Shown in pieces: positions 60,025 through 64,000 of a DNA stretch of 64,000 nucleotides. Each line of letters begins with the position of its first letter. The stretch's first letter is position 1. A program made the translations under genes and the position numbers. The DNA comes from Patella vulgata (Eukaryota > Mollusca > Gastropoda > Patellidae). The notes under the pieces are model-generated. The model was not told the DNA's origin, did not search any database, and worked only from the letters and a program-made list of their open reading frames with translations. Location: assembly GCF_932274485.2 (NCBI RefSeq), contig NC_065879.2, positions 35,954,436-36,018,435 on the forward strand, given 5' to 3'.

Positions 60025-61389
60025 AAGAAGTTAAACGATGTTAGACATTATAACCTAATCTTATCACAAACTGTTATCTATCGAATAATTTATGTTCAGA
60101 TTTCATATCAAGTCAATTAAATGTCGTCTAAACGCCAATCAACTAATAATACGTGGCTACATTATTACAAAAAACATCGATGAACAAAGCTAATTGATTA
60201 TTGGATAAAAAATAATTATAAACACTGATGAGTAAAACTTGGTTATTCTATACAATAAAAGGGTGTAACGGGTGTACAATTCAACGATTAGTGGAGAAAT
60301 GTTTGTAGCAAAGTTCCCCCGTAACTTGGTTCGTTCGTTTGATCTGGCCGGCTAAAAAGATACTAATCAGCATAACTAATCCCACGTCGAGGTGTAAATT
60401 AATTTATGACCCCATGTCCGATTGATTAATGACAGATATTAACGACACTACACTTGCCACTTTATTAATATTATTAATACACAAAGATAGTTAGATGGTT
60501 ACCAACAAAGTTTATTTCTACTGCTAATACTAACGTATATTGAGATATTGTTTCGTATTTCATTTTTACGGTCTACTTCAGAGTAATGAAGTCAAATCCA
60601 AATGCAGAAAGAAAGGCGCCGTACGATGGCTACAGGAAAATGAGACACAGTTGGCTACTCTGATAACGGATCGTCATTTACAAATCGCGTTTCAATCATG
60701 TTTGACTTTTATGATACATTTTGCATGACCAAATCTTTTTACTCCTGTACTCTTTTACTCAGGGAAATTTGAACCACAATACTCTTCTGACGGAAATGTA
60801 TCTCGAATCGTTTGGACTGCACAAGAGAAGCGAGGGCGGGACATTATAAAACAAATTCTAAATTGGATCTTAAATTAAATTAAAATAAATTATAAAATAA
60901 ATTATTACGTAGTCAATTGTTTTATTTAATCAGGGGATTAATTAAGGAATCAGTCAGGCGTTAATGAATACACACGCCGGTTGTATATAGATAATTAAGG
61001 AATAAACATTCCTAATATGCATTTGGTCACTGTGACGTCACTGGTATCTGTGGGGGGGGGGATTAAGAGTGTTTACGTTAATTGACAAAATCGGTTTTAC
61101 GGCAGGTCTATATTTGCGACTTTGAGTGAAGATAGCTGATTTAATTTTAATCAGATTGATGTTAAAGTGCATATTGTAACCACTGGCTATAAGTACTTGC
61201 AACTTAACACTTGCATGATTTGGCTTAAGTAACCAATCATCAGTAATTGCACATATTCAGGGTCATGAATAGCCATATGATGTAGCAATTTCTATCAGCA
61301 GAATCGCTGGGGTGGGGTGGGATTGGGAGAATGACCTTATTGTATCTATTATGCATTGTACCACATGTATCCAGCTTGACATAAAGATA
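60025..61389. other. Gene-free stretch
   Basis: No gene recognised on either strand; the 62-codon frame at 60540 has no family. A perfect CRE-type octamer TGACGTCA lies at 61033-61040, and a G-tract follows at 61053-61061. Confidence 0.45.
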
Positions 61390-62142
61390 GATTGCCAGGC
61401 AACGAAAAATACGACCACAGCAGCTAGGTCGACCGTGGAATGAACAATGGTTGTGGCATATTTTATTCTTTTGTCACAAATGAAAACATTTACTACACAC
61501 TAAAATCTGATTACGAATAACATCCCATTTGGCTTCTAGTTCTGTCCTATTCTAACATTTAGCATACAAAACATTTAATATCAAAGGCCATAACTCTGGC
61601 AGTAATTATCCGAAATCAATATGCTTCTTCATCTTATGACCTTAAACACTGTATAAATTTAAAGTCAATCAGATATTAACTTTAGATTTTTCAAAGTGAT
61701 CAAAGGCCATAACTCTGGCAGTAATTATCGGAAATCAATAGGATTCTTCATCTTATGACCTTAAACACTGTGTATAAATTTAAAGTCAATCAGATATTAA
61801 CTTTAGATTTTTCAAAGTGATCAAAGGCCATAACTCTGGCAGTAATTATCAGAACTCAATAGACTTCTTCATCTTAAGACCTTAAACACCGTGTATGAAT
61901 TTAAAGTCAATCAGATATTAACTTTAGATTTTTCAAAGTGATCAAAGGCCATAACTCTGGCAGTAATTGTCAGAAATCAATAGGTTTCTTCGTCTCATGA
62001 CCTTAAACACTGTGTATAAATTTAAAGTCAATCGAATATTAACTTTAGCCTCTAGAGCATCTACAAGCAATTGTGGACGCCGGCTGGACGGACAGGGGCG
62101 ATGACAATATATGACCACATTTCAATGTGGGCGTATAAAAAA
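61390..62142 (+). mobile_element. Pearl-like element A6 with a third core type
   Basis: 5' end TTGCCAGGCAACGAAAAATA, CGACCACAGCAGC. The core is four units of 119-121 bp, each starting CAAAGGCCATAACTCTGGCA (61582, 61701, 61822, 61943). The 3' end is GGCTGGACGGACAGGGGCGA, then CCACATTTCAATGTGGGCGT, ATAAAA. Same ends as the A and B elements, different core. Confidence 0.7.
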
Positions 62143-62345
62143 GTAGAACTGAACTGTTGCATTGTTATTCCTGGTAAGACAAATGTCTTAACTACTTAGA
62201 TAAGAAGAAGAAATACACAAGTGAAAAGGAAGCAACGAAGACAATTACAAATACTAGACGATCACAAGGCTGTTAGTATTAAGATATGTAGTAAGAAAAG
62301 AATGCATGTGTCATATGTTGGATGTGTTGATTGGGATGTTGAAGG

Positions 62346-62565
62346 ATCATTTTGAGACGAATATATGGTTCAATTTTATTTCAATAATTCGCTTGCGCAT
62401 ATGGGTCTTTAGCTGTGGGAGGAAACCAGAGGACCCAGAGAAAATCCACGAGGTTGACGGGCGATCCTACCCCTTATCACATAGAACCGGGGAATCGAAA
62501 CCACACCAGTTGACTTATGATACAACGAGCACACGCTAGCCATTCGGCCATCCATGCCTCCCTCC
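62346..62565 (-). mobile_element. SINE family C, copy 9 (tail missing)
   Basis: tRNA-like head (ATGGCCGAATGGCTAGCGTG) and body (CCTCTGGTTTCCTCCCAC, AATTATTGAAATAAAATTGA). The (CT)n tail and GTTAAACCCC are missing. Confidence 0.82.
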
Positions 62566-64000
62566 CCCCCCCTTCTCTTCCAAATAAAGTCTGCCTTTTT
62601 TTCATCTAAAAATAATACAAAACATTGGACACAAAAAAAAGTAAGGTGCACATTACCACTGTCATCAACCTAATACGAATGAGTTTATTTGAGCATGCAT
62701 TTTAATTCAAGTATAACTAATAAAAGACAATGCTCCCTTTTCTATATATTTATTACAATATAATATATCATTATATGTATATTTATATATGTTAATTAGA
62801 TATATGTACACATAACATTATCATGTATTCTATTTATTGGAATTAAGGAAACAGATGATATATAACATGTGATAAAATTATATATTTAAATCTTTATATA
62901 ATAAAAAATGAACATTAATAGTGTTATTGATAATATTTTGTCTAATTATTTAGCACTTCCTAATTGTAATATTAGTAATTGTATAACTAATAGTTTTTTG
63001 TGTCTAAATCATTATAATGTCTTGCAGGTATTAAGGGTTTGTGGCCCCCATTTTTGGGCTGTCAAATAACTGACCAATAATTTTGGATCTTCCCACCCCC
63101 TCACCCCCCCCCCACACAAAAAAATTTTTGATTGCGCTTGTGCAGGGCCCCAAATTGATTGAAGTACCCACCAGCTTTCAGAGAAATCTTACATGTATAT
63201 ACCACCACTAATGATAACATGTAAACCCTTTTCATATTTTGAGTATAAAAATGAATGTAGATTAATGCAATATAGCAAACTCAAAATGTTCTCTTTGAAA
63301 TTGTAAAGACTTCCACATAAAAGTGATAATTTTAAGTTATATACATAACATTTAATGGCAATTGTGAGTGGATGCTGACATTTTCTACTTTTAACTTAAT
63401 TAATGATATCAATCAATCATATTTAAAGGAGCATATATTTGTGCACGATTAAATGTGTGCTAAAATTTAACTACAATCTTCAGTCAACATGAACACTCAG
63501 ATCAACTGGATATCCTGTGATCAATCAGGTTTGTTTTCCACTACTGTAAAATATCAACAAAAATGATCAACTCCATCAAACATACTTCTTTCTCCCACAC
63601 AATTCTTCAATATGTTGTCTTGAACACTGGGTAAAATGCCACAGAAAAGGAAGAAGATTCCAGACTGCCTAGCAATTTGTCCTGAGGATTCTAGCTTAGC
63701 CAATGATGTGTCCTGAGGATTCCAGACTGCCAAACAATGTGTCATGGTATTAATGTAAATGTAAACCTCACAATAATTAGAAATTCTGACATTATTGTCA
63801 CGCAAAAAAAATTAAATCATGTTTAAAATTTCATAATGAATCATCATAGCTATAAGTAATCTAGATAATATATGATTACCATCTAAAGCAGAACGTGAAC
63901 TTACTATTTGACATTTAAACTATTTGTGAGACCAACCTTGGTTTCAGAGATATATTTATATCGGTATTTATGTTGTAAGACCAATTCCCAGATGAGTTAT
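62566..64000. other. Gene-free right end of window
   Basis: Very AT-rich, with C/A tracts at 63090-63126. A short repeated phrase (GTCCTGAGGATTC(T/C)AG, 63678 and 63709) is present. No gene recognised. Confidence 0.45.

Noticed and set aside
1-64000. LTR retrovirus, Polinton or other capsid-bearing element
   Set aside because: I saw no long terminal repeats and no integrase, protease, capsid or polymerase motifs. The only reverse-transcriptase-related trace is the LINE remnant at 21442-21784.

Overview
The window is from an AT-rich, intron-rich animal genome, most likely a mollusc. That rests on the repeats: several pearl-like elements (tandem cores, a GACG/GACA-type microsatellite and a hairpin 3' end, a class I know from bivalves) and two tRNA-headed SINE families, all inserted among small GT-AG exons. 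I cannot name the species. No LTR retrovirus, Polinton or other capsid-bearing element was recognised.

There is one host gene I can support: the N-terminal half of a divergent inositol 1,4,5-trisphosphate receptor (ITPR), on the minus strand. Its start codon is at 48159 and the gene runs off the left edge. I assembled 42 coding exons between 48159 and 132. Every junction is GT-AG and every phase agrees, giving 4413 nt, or 1471 codons, without a stop. They cover the N-terminal suppressor domain, the MIR/IP3-binding beta domain, the first RIH (alpha) domain, the linker and the second RIH domain. The C-terminal half with the channel pore lies outside the window. Several IP3-contact positions differ from vertebrate receptors.

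The introns are packed with mobile DNA. From left to right: a repeat pair at 2.5 and 6.8 kb; a pearl-like array at 8.2-9.9 kb; SINEs at 11.1, 12.4, 19.2, 22.2, 24.2, 25.0, 26.3, 30.4, 39.0, 41.7 and 43 kb; MITEs beside exons 21 and 6; a second pearl-like array at 16.7-18.4 kb; a LINE remnant at 21.5 kb; a pearl-like element with a different core at 28.6-30 kb; a pogo-like MITE at 31.8-32.8 kb; an intact Tc1 transposon at 34.1-35.7 kb; an unexplained GC-richer block at 37.4-38.6 kb; and a foldback element at 39.8-41.5 kb.

Upstream of the gene, 48.2-64 kb holds no host gene that I recognise. It carries an inverted 640-bp copy of the foldback interior (50.7-51.4 kb), a possible hAT-like MITE, a decayed coding-like stretch, a second near-identical Tc1 copy (54.2-55.7 kb), a remnant of a related Tc1, a composite of two pearl-like elements (56.5-60 kb) and another pearl-like element with a third core type (61.4-62.1 kb).
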